DNA of 34,376 bases from positions 1 through 34,376 of IMG/VR virus record IMGVR_UViG_3300043570_004326, one strand, 5' to 3'. Below the pieces are notes generated by a model, which was given only the letters and a program-made list of their open reading frames with translations, did no database searches and was not told the origin of the DNA. This document shows, piece by piece, positions 1-8,241 of the stretch. Position 1 is the first letter of the stretch. Each line of letters starts with the position of its first letter. A program made the translations under genes and the position numbers. The DNA is from a virus.

Positions 1-85
1 CGCGCTAGCACGGCTGACGGTGAACTAAATGCCGTCGCACTCGTGAAAGAGGCCGTTGCGGATTCAGGACGCGACAATGTAACGC

Positions 86-128
86 GGCGAAAGTCGTGGT
101 ACGGTGTGTGGAGAAAACTTTGGTAAGG
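86..128 (+). other. Left-end transposase-binding sites (two copies)
   Basis: Two 19-bp copies of GGMGAAA-N4-TGGTAMGG lie at 86-104 and 110-128, 24 bp apart and in the same orientation. The same motif recurs inverted at the right edge (34227-34347). Inverted arrays of a transposase motif at both ends are the known arrangement of Mu A sites L1-L3 and R1-R3, so I infer these are the left attachment/transposition sites. A weaker third copy may lie at about 42-61. The exact terminal base is uncertain; TG at 57 is one candidate. Confidence 0.7.
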
Positions 129-162
129 GTCGCGCCCAAATCCACTGTAACGTCCGAAAGGG

Positions 163-1752
163 TCACTCCAATTCCCAGCGGGATCTACGCGGGAACATCG
201 CGAGCAGCTCGCCGAGCAATGGCGACGTCGCCGCCGAGTCATTCCAGTTGAGGATGACCGCCCCGTCTCGGGACTCATTGGGTCGCGCTTTGCGTTGACC
301 AATCGGCTGGGGTGATCGATCAGCGATCGTGAAATACACTTGCTCGAATGCCAGCTTGTAGCAGATGCCCGACATCTCCAGAGCATTCTTCGCCACATCG
401 CGATCGTAGAGGTAGGGCGTGTGAGTGCTAAAATTCAGAGTCTCCCCACCTTTGGCATGGGTCGCGATCAATGCCGCGCGCGCCCGCTTCGATGACCAGG
501 AGGATTTACTCATCAGGTGAGCCCCCACATCGAGAGGCCCCATGAGCCATGGTCGCACAAAGTCCGCAGTATCAGATGATCTCAAGAAAAGGATGTCGTC
601 ATTCATCCACAGCACTTGGCGAGCGCAGGATAATCCCCGCAGCAATGCCGTCTCATACTCAGGCGCATGGATGAACACAGAAGGGTCAAGCCACGCGGGG
701 CACTCGTCACCGACAATCCGCACCGGCCATGCCGGGGTCCAATGCTCGTCGATCGACCGCAGGACCACACGCAGGCTCTCGCCTAGCCAAGGGTCCGCAC
801 TTAGCTTCAGCGGGATCACGATCGCCGCGTCGAGGTCACCCTCAATCCAGTGACTCCAGTCCGGCTCAGGAAATCGATGGGGCAAAAATCCACGATCGCG
901 CAGAGCTTGGATCGCTGCCGACTTTCGCCCACCGGCTACGTGGTAAAGCCACGCCCCGTCCATGATCGGCTGGCCTTTCACGTTCGCAAAGCCATTCCAC
1001 TCCGCGCCGAGATCGTGCACCGGCCCCGCGAAGTCATGCACCCACAGGTTCCAATGGTGTTGTTCCATTTGTCCCGCGACGTAGGGCGCTTGGCAGATCT
1101 GGAGGAAATCCCGCGCCGTTTTGCGATCCACGGCCCACACTCCTGCATTCCGATACCGATACTCCTTGCGAGGCGTCCGCTGAAAATGGGTCGCCACCCA
1201 GCCCGGCCAGCGCTCACAGACATTCACGCCATGCACGTCCTCCCGTAGGTAAAGTCCCGCGCCCTGGTCAACCAGAGCGAAAGGGTGAGGAGCACGCTCA
1301 TGAGCGATCACATCGGCGTCTACATACATCATCCAGTCGGAATCGCTCGCGAGAAAATGCCGCAACATATCCACCTCGACGAACTTGGGCGAAGGGTAGT
1401 CCGCAGGAATGTCACTCCATTCGATGAACTCCAGCTCGTGCCGTGCACACCAAGCTCGCAGAGTCGGCATCGTCTCAGGAAGCCACTCAGGCGAGCCATA
1501 CGAAAGGGTGTAGATCACCATCTTTCCGAGATCCGGCACACTCGCGGGATCAGGCGGGAAAAACGATCGCGCCACAGGCAGATCCGGCACACTTGGCTTG
1601 GCTGGTTGCCCACAGCCGACACACGGCACGGCCAATGCTTGGCCTTGGTAGATCGGGCCTTGCGTGCTACCTTTTTTCCGCCAACGCATCATCGCCGACT
1701 CACTAGGCCGAGGCAATGGCGCTCCATGTAATGCAAAAGGGTCAGGGTTCAT
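163..1752 (-). CDS. Two-domain glycosyltransferase-like protein at the left end
   Basis: This 529-residue protein is the last gene of the leftward operon and overlaps its upstream neighbour by ATGA. Residues about 78-300 look like a GT-A glycosyltransferase: a first strand near VIYTLSYG, then a DxD motif D145-A-D147 in YVDADV, the usual metal/nucleotide-sugar site. Residues about 310-510 look like a second transferase-type unit with NDD at 384-386 and a THTP segment at 443-446. That part weakly recalls Stealth-type sugar-phosphate transferases. A short N-terminal stretch contains C44-x2-C47. No signal peptide or membrane segment is seen. It could modify host surface glycans (serotype conversion) or decorate the virion; the substrate is unknown. 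Its position beside the phage end is typical of accessory cargo genes. The enzyme class is likely; the role is inference. Confidence 0.6.
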   Translation of the reverse strand: MNPDPFALHGAPLPRPSESAMMRWRKKGSTQGPIYQGQALAVPCVGCGQPAKPSVPDLPVARSFFPPDPASVPDLGKMVIYTLSYGSPEWLPETMPTLRAWCARHELEFIEWSDIPADYPSPKFVEVDMLRHFLASDSDWMMYVDADVIAHERAPHPFALVDQGAGLYLREDVHGVNVCERWPGWVATHFQRTPRKEYRYRNAGVWAVDRKTARDFLQICQAPYVAGQMEQHHWNLWVHDFAGPVHDLGAEWNGFANVKGQPIMDGAWLYHVAGGRKSAAIQALRDRGFLPHRFPEPDWSHWIEGDLDAAIVIPLKLSADPWLGESLRVVLRSIDEHWTPAWPVRIVGDECPAWLDPSVFIHAPEYETALLRGLSCARQVLWMNDDILFLRSSDTADFVRPWLMGPLDVGAHLMSKSSWSSKRARAALIATHAKGGETLNFSTHTPYLYDRDVAKNALEMSGICYKLAFEQVYFTIADRSPQPIGQRKARPNESRDGAVILNWNDSAATSPLLGELLAMFPRRSRWELE

Positions 1753-3314
1753 ACACTTGTCGAGTCAGATGGTGTCGAGTCCGGTGGTGGCAATGGCTCC
1801 ATGCTATCGGCGATGCCGTCTTGATCCACGTCATCAGGGTCATAAATCGCATTGGCATCAGCCACAGGCTGAGCCACCGTGCCGAATGGGTTGTCATAGC
1901 AACGCACTCGCACATTCCGCACCTCAGTGATGCCGGGCGCAGGCACATAGACGGTGTTACTCCATGGGCTGGTCCGTGAGGTCATCGCCTCTCGGCGGAT
2001 CAGATCATTCGCCACAGGATCAGAGCTATCGCTATAGTTCGAGTCGAAGTCCTCACACTCACCCAGCGCCTCGCCCGTCCACGTCCACGATTTAGGCGTG
2101 ATGGTCGGCAAGACTGGTGGCGGATTCATATTGGGGTCAAAGGGTTCGATCCCCGTGGGCAGCCGCTCACTTTCGCTCGTGCTCTCAGGGTTCGGGTCAT
2201 AGGCCTCCGCCGCTTCGAGCCAATCAAGATAGGCTTGCGGGAAAAATACCTCATCCCAGTCGATGCGGTAGTAGGAGCCTGGGTGGCAAAGTGGCACCGT
2301 CCACCGATACCGGAAACGCTGTGCCCGCCCGACCTCGCAGGGCCGACACTCAAACATCGCGCCGCACGAGCTCTGCACCGTGGCATCCAGCTCCGTGCCC
2401 TCCAGTGACTCCGTGTCACTCGGATCATCCGTGGGCCAAAGGGTCTCAGCGAGCGCCGCGAGGCCATCCGTCATCGATGAGCAATTCAGTTTCCCACCGT
2501 ATTCATTGTAGATCGTGAACCAGCTCGGCTCACTGTCAGTGCTATCATCAGCCACGCCGAATCCACAGCCCGATGCCGAGCTGTAGTAGTCCTCAGTGGC
2601 TACGATGTGACTCCCCGTCAAGATGCCGTCACTGTCATACGTGCCATCATAGCTTTGAGTTTGCCAATGCCACATCGGAAAGCAAGGCCCTGGGAGAATC
2701 GGCGCATCATCGCTCGTCTCACTACTGCCCGGCTCCCAACGCGGATCGACCATGCCTGCCATGTTCGTGATCGTGCCGATGGAATGGTAGCTGATGAATG
2801 GCCCGATGATCGGGTAGTTATCGTCGGAGGGATTTGGGTCACTGGTGGAGGGATCGAGTTGATAGATGCCATTGCGCGTCACCTCGAATGTCCCGCCGAT
2901 GTTGCACTCCCAGTCCTCTTGGCATGTCGTCGCCGCGATCACACCCGGTCCCGTAGCCGGTGACCAGATGTTGCGGAATTTCCGCAAAGTCCAGTTCCGA
3001 TAGTTTGCCGTGATCAGCTCATACACCGAGTCATTCACCCCACGAATCGTTTTGCTACCTTGCACCTTACAGCCCACCTTGTGCGTTTGCCAGTAGGTGA
3101 GGCACGTCTCGCTCCTACTGTCTGAGTCACTTTCCACCGATGGCGCTCCGTCATCAGGATAGATGTCGGGCGGGCCAAAGTAGGCACAAAGGGTCAACCA
3201 CTGCGATTGACACTGCATCATCGGCTCTAGGCACGTCGGCATCGCGCAGCAACCACATTGAGCCAGCGCGTCATTCCAGTCGTTGAGAGTCTCGATTTTA
3301 GGATGAAAGCTCAT
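1749..3314 (-). CDS. Large acidic Cys-rich protein, probable virion surface protein
   Basis: This 521-residue protein belongs to no family I recognise. I chose ATG 3314, which overlaps the TGA of the upstream gene (ATGA), over an upstream in-frame ATG at 3368. It has many cysteines, including a CGCC cluster near the N-terminus and CxxC-type pairs further in, and long Ser/Asp/Glu-rich linkers. Near the C-terminus is a DPDDVDQDGIAD-type stretch, resembling calcium-binding loops of thrombospondin type 3 or EF-hand-like repeats, followed by a Pro/Ser-rich tail. Its length, composition and place after the terminase suggest a tail-tip or adhesion protein, but nothing in it proves this. Confidence 0.6.
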   Translation of the reverse strand: MSFHPKIETLNDWNDALAQCGCCAMPTCLEPMMQCQSQWLTLCAYFGPPDIYPDDGAPSVESDSDSRSETCLTYWQTHKVGCKVQGSKTIRGVNDSVYELITANYRNWTLRKFRNIWSPATGPGVIAATTCQEDWECNIGGTFEVTRNGIYQLDPSTSDPNPSDDNYPIIGPFISYHSIGTITNMAGMVDPRWEPGSSETSDDAPILPGPCFPMWHWQTQSYDGTYDSDGILTGSHIVATEDYYSSASGCGFGVADDSTDSEPSWFTIYNEYGGKLNCSSMTDGLAALAETLWPTDDPSDTESLEGTELDATVQSSCGAMFECRPCEVGRAQRFRYRWTVPLCHPGSYYRIDWDEVFFPQAYLDWLEAAEAYDPNPESTSESERLPTGIEPFDPNMNPPPVLPTITPKSWTWTGEALGECEDFDSNYSDSSDPVANDLIRREAMTSRTSPWSNTVYVPAPGITEVRNVRVRCYDNPFGTVAQPVADANAIYDPDDVDQDGIADSMEPLPPPDSTPSDSTSV

Positions 3315-3892
3315 GCGCGTCCGTAGTTCGGGAATCCTGGGCAATGCGAGATCGTAAAGTTCCCACACCCGCTTGGGTAAAATTCCCCATCGTAGTAATA
3401 CCCCAGATCGATATACATCGTGCCCGTGGGATCATCCATTGTCGGCAGTGAGTTATTAGGGATGGATGACCCAGCGCCGTGATCGACATCGGTTAAATTT
3501 TCCACACCCGGCAGCAACACATCGTCCGCCTTATTGGGCGTGTATTCGACCTTCAGCCACACATGCACATAGTCTGCCGAGTCCATGTCTAAGGTGATCG
3601 GATCGACGGTGGTATTCGTCTCGCCACCCGTCACTGATCCGCCTTGGAGCTTAGTCGCACTGCCATCCACATACACATAGCCGAATGGACATGGGCTACC
3701 ATCCGCCACACCCAGCTCGCCATCGAGCATGATCACCTTGCCCTTGGCCGTTTGGAATTCACGCAGGCCTTTTCCCGCCGTCACTGGCAATGCGGCATCC
3801 AGTAGGCGATTGAGCGTGGAGCCTTTGACGAGAAAGGATTTGCCGGGGTCGAACTTTTGCCCCGGCTGAGGCTTGACTTCTTGTTGTGCCAT
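3311..3892 (-). CDS. Unknown protein, possible minor virion protein
   Basis: This is a 193-residue protein of unknown family. The N-terminus (about 1-25) is polar and rich in K, P and Q. The body is Gly/Asp/Thr-rich with probable beta strands around residues 50-130, and the C-terminus is aromatic and contains CGN and HCPG cysteines. It starts 26 bp downstream of the preceding gene, and its stop overlaps the next ATG, so it is co-translated with the Cys-rich protein. The composition would suit a fibre or tail-tip component. It has no transmembrane segment. Function is not assigned. Confidence 0.55.
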   Translation of the reverse strand: MAQQEVKPQPGQKFDPGKSFLVKGSTLNRLLDAALPVTAGKGLREFQTAKGKVIMLDGELGVADGSPCPFGYVYVDGSATKLQGGSVTGGETNTTVDPITLDMDSADYVHVWLKVEYTPNKADDVLLPGVENLTDVDHGAGSSIPNNSLPTMDDPTGTMYIDLGYYYDGEFYPSGCGNFTISHCPGFPNYGRA

Positions 3893-3918
3893 GGGTCAGA
3901 GAGAGAGAGGGGTAAAGG

Positions 3919-4611
3919 TTACGGTGAGATCTCGTGGATGTACTGGTAGCGGTCAGTGATCAGGCAAATTTCGGCGTGGTCTACACCCGGCAGGCCCTCG
4001 CCATCGGATGCCATCAACACCCAGCCGTGCGGATAGTGGTAGGTAGGATCAGCCAGCCATGACCACCAGCTCGTCGGCGGGGTCGGTGCCGATGGCGGTG
4101 TCGCATTGCGTCCCGTGAGGTGAGTGCGTGGCCCCATGCCCAGAGAGATGTAGCTCACATCGCAGGTCACTTGGTTTTCTGCCACCTCCAGCTTAGGCCG
4201 CACCACTCCCGGACCAGGCACACCTGGCTCGCTGTCAGAGCCGGGAGCGTTAATGTTTTCGCCCGATTGCGTAGCCACTGCCGCCGAGGTCGAGATCTTA
4301 TAGCCTCGCGAGGTGAAGATGCCGCGGTAGGTCACTTGGGCCACATGCACGCCTTGCGAGTAGCGCCGTCCGGTCACATCGGTGATCCACATGCTGTAGT
4401 CGTCATCTTTCGTGCCACGCGGGAAATAGTGAGCAAGCGCCGTGCTTAGCAAGGGTCGCCCGCCATCCTTGATCAAGTAGGTCCGCTTCAGTGTGTCCCA
4501 GCCATCACCTGGCATATCAGGCACCTCATCAAGCAGCTCGGGCGTGCCACTGGCGAGGCCTTGGCCGAAGACGACCAGATTGGAGTTCGGGTAAAGATTA
4601 TCGAGTGGCAT
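3919..4611 (-). CDS. Unknown protein after the large terminase, possible virion protein
   Basis: This 230-residue protein has no family that I recognise. Its ATG shares one base with the terminase stop (TAATG), indicating translational coupling. The first 120 residues look like a compact mixed fold. A Gly/Pro/Ser-rich linker at about 120-140 and another PTPP-rich linker near 180 separate it from an aromatic C-terminal part containing WWSWL. Such domain-linker-domain proteins are common in tail tips and baseplates. In siphovirus-type transposable phages tail-tip genes normally follow the tape measure; here none do, so this trio (1749-4611) is a candidate for that role. Confidence 0.55.
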   Translation of the reverse strand: MPLDNLYPNSNLVVFGQGLASGTPELLDEVPDMPGDGWDTLKRTYLIKDGGRPLLSTALAHYFPRGTKDDDYSMWITDVTGRRYSQGVHVAQVTYRGIFTSRGYKISTSAAVATQSGENINAPGSDSEPGVPGPGVVRPKLEVAENQVTCDVSYISLGMGPRTHLTGRNATPPSAPTPPTSWWSWLADPTYHYPHGWVLMASDGEGLPGVDHAEICLITDRYQYIHEISP

Positions 4612-6242
4612 TATCCAGAGAGTTTCGTTGTTGGGTTACCATCGCCGAGGCCCATGCGGCGCATCATGCCCGCCAGCTTTCCGGCTACCTTTTGTTTCGT
4701 CGTGGTACCGCCGACTTGCACCGCAGAGATGCCCGCGCCAGATCCGCCACGCTTGCCGACCAGACGCCAATGAGCGAGCTTGCCCGCATCAAAGGTGTCA
4801 CCGTGCTCGCCATCTTTGCCGAGGTCTGCATAAAAACGACCGCCTTTCTTTTTCACCAGGCGTCGATCTTCCGAGATCCATTTTCCAGAAGGCATCGGCA
4901 CTGTGCCATCATTGACGGCATTCGCATAGAGATTGCCCAGAAGGGTCTTCGAGTCCATTTCCTCCGCGCCGAATTTGAGTTTTTGGCCGCCCTTGATCAG
5001 CACGATCTGGGCGAGGTGGGCGAGCTGAGCTTTCAGGTTGCGAGCATGATATACTTCGTTCGAGGCATCCACTGCCATCAGCACACCCGTATGACCCGCG
5101 CGGCGGATGTCTTCCAGCACCATACGGATCAGATCTGTGGCCAGTGCCGGATCTTCCGTTTTCCACGCGAGCACCAGACGCTCCGGTTTCATCGCGCCGA
5201 GATCCTGCGAGACCACCAGCGATGCCGGGTTCGCACTGCCACCTTCCGAGGTCGCTACGTCATGACCTACCGCGATTTTCCGCTGAGGCACGAGCTTGTC
5301 CACCCAGTCCGCAGGCACCAGATCGCGGATGTTGGCAAGGGTGAGAGTCTCCGTGATCTTCACGCCCACGCCATCCGCCATCGCTTGCGCGTGGGCGATG
5401 GCCGTGCCAGTGATCGCAGTCGTCGAGACACCCGTGAGGAATGCCACGTCGAAGTTTCGGTCCCACGCCGTCTTGTCGATCGCCCGCGCTCGGCTCTCCG
5501 CAGGCGTGATCTTTTGCCGAGTCTCCAGATCGCGGAGTGGCACACCAGCCGCGTGACCATCAGCCGCACCTACGCGGTGCACCATGATCCCCGCCTCGCT
5601 CTTATACCAGTTGCCTTTCGGATTGATCGGAAATTCCTCACCAGCCGGTGGGGCGAGGAGTTCATAGCTATAGTGCGTATCATCAGGCGGTGGCGTCGTC
5701 GCCATGCGGACCACAAATTTATCTTGCGAGGAAACGATTGGCTCCATCGCCTCATACACGTCTTGGAAATCAGGAATGCGCCCGACCTCATCAAGGAAAA
5801 CATGCCCCGTCCAGCCTACGGCCGTATCAGGGTTAGGAGCGACAACAATGGATCGCGAGAACGATGTCCGCGAGTGCCACAGCTTCACCTCCAGTCGGGT
5901 ATGGTCCAGTAGATCCGCGAGCGCATCCACATCCAGAGTCTTGCCCTGGTCATCATCGGCAGAGGTAGTCAGCTTAAACTTTCCGGCCACTGCCGCCTTG
6001 CGCATCATCCCGATCATATCGCGCCAGATCTCCGCTTCCTTCAGGATGTTCTCTTGACCAAGTCGCAGAGCCGCCGAGGCAAAGATCACATTGCATGGCT
6101 CCGACATCATCAAGTCGAGTCCCTCCGCGCCGAGCACGTAAGACTTACCAGATTGACGACGCCACACCCGGCAGAAAATCCCCAGCTTGGACCGGAAGCT
6201 TTCCGCCTGATAGGCTCGGAGTTGGATCAATGGTTGGCTCAT
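4611..6242 (-). CDS. Large terminase subunit, Mu gp28-like
   Basis: This 543-residue terminase ATPase-nuclease should pump phage DNA into proheads and cut it. The Walker A-like loop is R28-R-Q-S-G-K-S34 and Walker B is VFLDE with D151-E152. A C-terminal RNase H-like nuclease is suggested by D328 (GHDVATSE), D392 (AVDAS) and D482/D485 (HGDTFD). Length and motif order fit the Mu gp28 group of TerL proteins. It follows the gp27-like gene after two small ORFs, and its ATG overlaps the stop of the 6239-6520 gene. Its position is odd: it is on the minus strand about 26 kb from its portal partner, whereas in Mu gp28 and gp29 are adjacent. The plus-strand open frame across this gene is an antisense shadow. 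Confidence 0.9.
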   Translation of the reverse strand: MSQPLIQLRAYQAESFRSKLGIFCRVWRRQSGKSYVLGAEGLDLMMSEPCNVIFASAALRLGQENILKEAEIWRDMIGMMRKAAVAGKFKLTTSADDDQGKTLDVDALADLLDHTRLEVKLWHSRTSFSRSIVVAPNPDTAVGWTGHVFLDEVGRIPDFQDVYEAMEPIVSSQDKFVVRMATTPPPDDTHYSYELLAPPAGEEFPINPKGNWYKSEAGIMVHRVGAADGHAAGVPLRDLETRQKITPAESRARAIDKTAWDRNFDVAFLTGVSTTAITGTAIAHAQAMADGVGVKITETLTLANIRDLVPADWVDKLVPQRKIAVGHDVATSEGGSANPASLVVSQDLGAMKPERLVLAWKTEDPALATDLIRMVLEDIRRAGHTGVLMAVDASNEVYHARNLKAQLAHLAQIVLIKGGQKLKFGAEEMDSKTLLGNLYANAVNDGTVPMPSGKWISEDRRLVKKKGGRFYADLGKDGEHGDTFDAGKLAHWRLVGKRGGSGAGISAVQVGGTTTKQKVAGKLAGMMRRMGLGDGNPTTKLSG

Positions 6243-6520
6243 TTTGCTTTTCCTTTTTCGTCACTGAGTAGCCAATCGAGAAAGCGAGCCACGAGGCCAC
6301 GCTTCGGAGGATCAGGATTGACCTTGGCTGTCATGCATTGGTGAAACATCGTCGCCGCACGGCGGACATCCTCGTCGAGATCTTTGTTGTATTCGTGGAG
6401 AGTCAGCTCGACGACAAGCATCATCCCTGGGCGATCTTTCGCGATCCGCTTGAATGATTCATGAGACCAGCGATACACTTGCCAATCCCATTTTTGTTGG
6501 AGCCATTGGCGGATCATCAC
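6239..6520 (-). CDS. Small protein of unknown function upstream of terminase
   Basis: This 93-residue, probably mostly helical protein is rich in W, K and D, with a basic C-terminus. No family is recognised. Its stop overlaps the terminase start by ATGA, and it begins one base after the DUF3310-like gene ends, so all three are read as one unit. It sits where some transposable phages carry small packaging or head-completion proteins, but that is only positional inference. Confidence 0.6.
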   Translation of the reverse strand: MMIRQWLQQKWDWQVYRWSHESFKRIAKDRPGMMLVVELTLHEYNKDLDEDVRRAATMFHQCMTAKVNPDPPKRGLVARFLDWLLSDEKGKAK

Positions 6521-6521
6521 T

Positions 6522-6821
6522 TCACAGTCCCTCCTGTTCTGCCACTTCCAGTGCCGCTTGCAGGCAATGAATGGCTTTTTTCAGATCACCTTGGAGATCT
6601 CCTTTCAGTCGGAATGCATACTCAATCGCATCCGTGCGGCGGGCATCCACAAAGGCATTGCCCGTGCTTTCCATGTAGCGCTCTAACTCCCACGGAGAGA
6701 CTGGCTTGTCATAGTGATCAGGGCGATCCTTGGCGTTCAAATGCGATGGTGGCATCGGCTTCGCAATAATCAATCGCTTGCGCTTCACAGGTGTTTTGGC
6801 ATGTCGTGTCGTTTTGCTCAT
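6522..6821 (-). CDS. DUF3310-like small protein
   Basis: This 99-residue protein has a basic N-terminal tail (residues 1-25), then the DUF3310-type pattern: PDHY at about 33-36, a middle helix ending in IEYAFRLKG, and DLKKAIHCL near residue 80. Members of this family occur in many phages and have been linked to nucleotide metabolism, but no activity can be read here. The ATG is preceded by two tandem copies of a TCGTGTATGTTAAA unit (plus-strand reading) that fill the gap to the upstream gene, and no Shine-Dalgarno is seen. Confidence 0.6.
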   Translation of the reverse strand: MSKTTRHAKTPVKRKRLIIAKPMPPSHLNAKDRPDHYDKPVSPWELERYMESTGNAFVDARRTDAIEYAFRLKGDLQGDLKKAIHCLQAALEVAEQEGL

Positions 6822-6823
6822 GG

Positions 6824-6854
6824 TCGTGTATGTTAAAAAATCGTGTATGTTAAA
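6824..6854. repeat. Two tandem copies of a 14-17-bp unit before the DUF3310-like gene
   Basis: The unit TCGTGTATGTTAAA occurs at 6824-6837 and again at 6841-6854, filling the whole gap between two minus-strand genes. This is the leftward-operon counterpart of the leader repeats seen in the right arm. Confidence 0.75.
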
Positions 6855-7535
6855 TCAGTTTGCAGCGCCAAACATCAGCTCCCGCATCAGATCCATTTGC
6901 ACCGCCGCAGGCTTGCCACTATCAAGGATCGCCGTGGCCTCAGGCGACTTTGCCCATTGGATAAACTTTTGCACCGTCTGGTGTTCAAACTTCTCACGTG
7001 AAAGAGCTAGCTCCTTTTCCTTGTGATTTGCTTGGCGCTGAGCGAGTAGCATTTTTTGCTCGTCGATCGATGCCTTTTTCAGCCGCGTAGCAGCTTGGGT
7101 CAATCGCGCAAAATTGAGGGCCAGATCCGCCTCGCTGCCACCTTCACCATTTTCATCCGCCGAGGTGCCGCCCGCATAGAGCAAGGTCTCCCAGCTTTCC
7201 ATGATGTGGCCCGCGAGGATCGCCGTAGATCCACTCTCCACGCCTTGCCCCGCTTGCGCCAGTTGCGCCGCATGAGACGAAAGGGTTTTCAAGTCCTCTA
7301 CCTTTTGACGTTGCATCTGCCAATCACGGTACCCACCCAGACGCCACTCCGAGAGATTTTGCGCCGTAGCCGGTGCACCCTCGAAATGCTGATCCCAGAT
7401 CCGCACCGCATCAACGTGAGCGTTTAACCAGGACAGGATCGTCCCACCCGTCTCACCATCACTCAGACGACGGTTGATCTCCTCACGCAGAACGTGAGGC
7501 AAGCGAGCGATTTTTCCTTGTCGGGTGCGGGCCAT
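6855..7535 (-). CDS. DUF3486 / Mu gp27-like protein, candidate small terminase
   Basis: This 226-residue protein begins MARTRQGKIARLPHVLREEI, the usual opening of DUF3486 (Mu gp27-like) proteins: a basic N-terminus followed by a helix-turn-helix-like region in which a LPHVLREEINRRL helix leads on to a GGTILSWLN helix. The rest is helical, with a likely coiled coil about residues 140-190. In Mu-type phages the gene lies just before the large terminase and is thought to be the small terminase that recognises phage DNA. Here two small ORFs intervene. It begins six bases after the endolysin gene ends. Confidence 0.75.
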   Translation of the reverse strand: MARTRQGKIARLPHVLREEINRRLSDGETGGTILSWLNAHVDAVRIWDQHFEGAPATAQNLSEWRLGGYRDWQMQRQKVEDLKTLSSHAAQLAQAGQGVESGSTAILAGHIMESWETLLYAGGTSADENGEGGSEADLALNFARLTQAATRLKKASIDEQKMLLAQRQANHKEKELALSREKFEHQTVQKFIQWAKSPEATAILDSGKPAAVQMDLMRELMFGAAN

Positions 7536-7541
7536 GAGAGA

Positions 7542-8018
7542 TTAAGCAATTTTGTTCACATCGTAATTCACCGCCGCAAACTCACGTTTGAGTTGCGCGA
7601 TGTTTCGACCATTCGTCCATTGAAAGTGAGGGGACTCAGGGAAAGACTTCCAGTTACCAGCCCACTCCAGTCCCATCTTCCCAGCGAGTGCACCAAGTTC
7701 ACGATAGACTTTTTCCGCGCGTGCCGGTGACGCCGAGTCCAGGTATTTGCCATTTGCAAAAAGACCAAGATCCGCCGCGAGTCCATAATTGTGATAGCTC
7801 GATCCCGCAGGGGCCTTGGTCACAATCTTGCCCGGCTTCGTGCGGCCTTGGGCATAGAGTGCCTTTTGTTGTGCCCACGAGCGCAGGCCTGAGATCACCT
7901 CAGCCGTTACGCCATGCTTAGCAAGGATTGGTTGCGCGGCATCCAAGAACGCCACGAATTTTTTCCGAAACGTAGGATTCAGACCAGCGAGAGATTCCAG
8001 AGTGCGCTTGCTATACAT
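7542..8018 (-). CDS. Endolysin, M15 family peptidase (CwlK-like)
   Basis: This peptidoglycan L-alanyl-D-glutamate or D,D-peptidase should lyse the host. In the 158-residue form starting MYSKRTLE, the M15 zinc ligands are visible: H76 and D83 in SYHNYGLAADLG and H131 in SPHFQW. The upstream SGLRSWAQQKALYAQGRTK segment is also typical of the family. I prefer ATG 8018 because family members begin near this point. The longer ATG at 8090 overlaps a TGA (TGATG) and would add 24 uncharged, partly hydrophobic residues that do not make a convincing signal peptide. It lies downstream of a holin-like gene. Export must therefore depend on a holin unless the longer start is used. Confidence 0.88.
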   Translation of the reverse strand: MYSKRTLESLAGLNPTFRKKFVAFLDAAQPILAKHGVTAEVISGLRSWAQQKALYAQGRTKPGKIVTKAPAGSSYHNYGLAADLGLFANGKYLDSASPARAEKVYRELGALAGKMGLEWAGNWKSFPESPHFQWTNGRNIAQLKREFAAVNYDVNKIA

Positions 8019-8115
8019 AAGATTTGAGGGGGATAGTGAGAAAAGAAAAGGCACCGACAGAGGACACAACCACTCTGCCGATGCCAGCATCAGCCCAGCA
8101 GCGGGCAGAAAGGTT

Positions 8116-8241
8116 TTACAAGGTTCGCGGAGTCTCGGCGGAGGCCCCGCTGGTGGCGATCAAAGAGGATTTCACCAACGGCTCGAAAAACACCGAGCGC
8201 GCAAAGGCGAGAAACGACAGAAAAGAAAAAGTAGATTTCAT
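8116..8241 (-). CDS. Tiny overlapping ORF between holin-like gene and endolysin
   Basis: This 41-codon ORF has an ATG that overlaps the holin-like stop by ATGA, the same coupling used by real genes in this operon. The peptide starts MKSTFSFLSFLAFARS, with one basic residue and a hydrophobic run, so it could be a small membrane or exported lysis accessory (spanin-like). No cysteine lipobox is seen. A second frame through the same gap (8090-8320) ends at the TGATG beside the alternative endolysin start, so which frame is used is unclear. Confidence 0.35.
   Translation of the reverse strand: MKSTFSFLSFLAFARSVFFEPLVKSSLIATSGASAETPRTL

Noticed and set aside
1-60. Host flank and 5-bp target duplication outside the phage
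   Set aside because: I compared the bases next to the TG at 57 and the CA at 34369-34370 and found no matching 5-bp repeat, so the exact ends remain undefined.
4491-5912. A 473-codon plus-strand open frame across the terminase region
   Set aside because: It is antisense to the terminase, whose motifs are clear, and its composition (His/Arg-rich, no domain pattern) is that of a codon-bias shadow.
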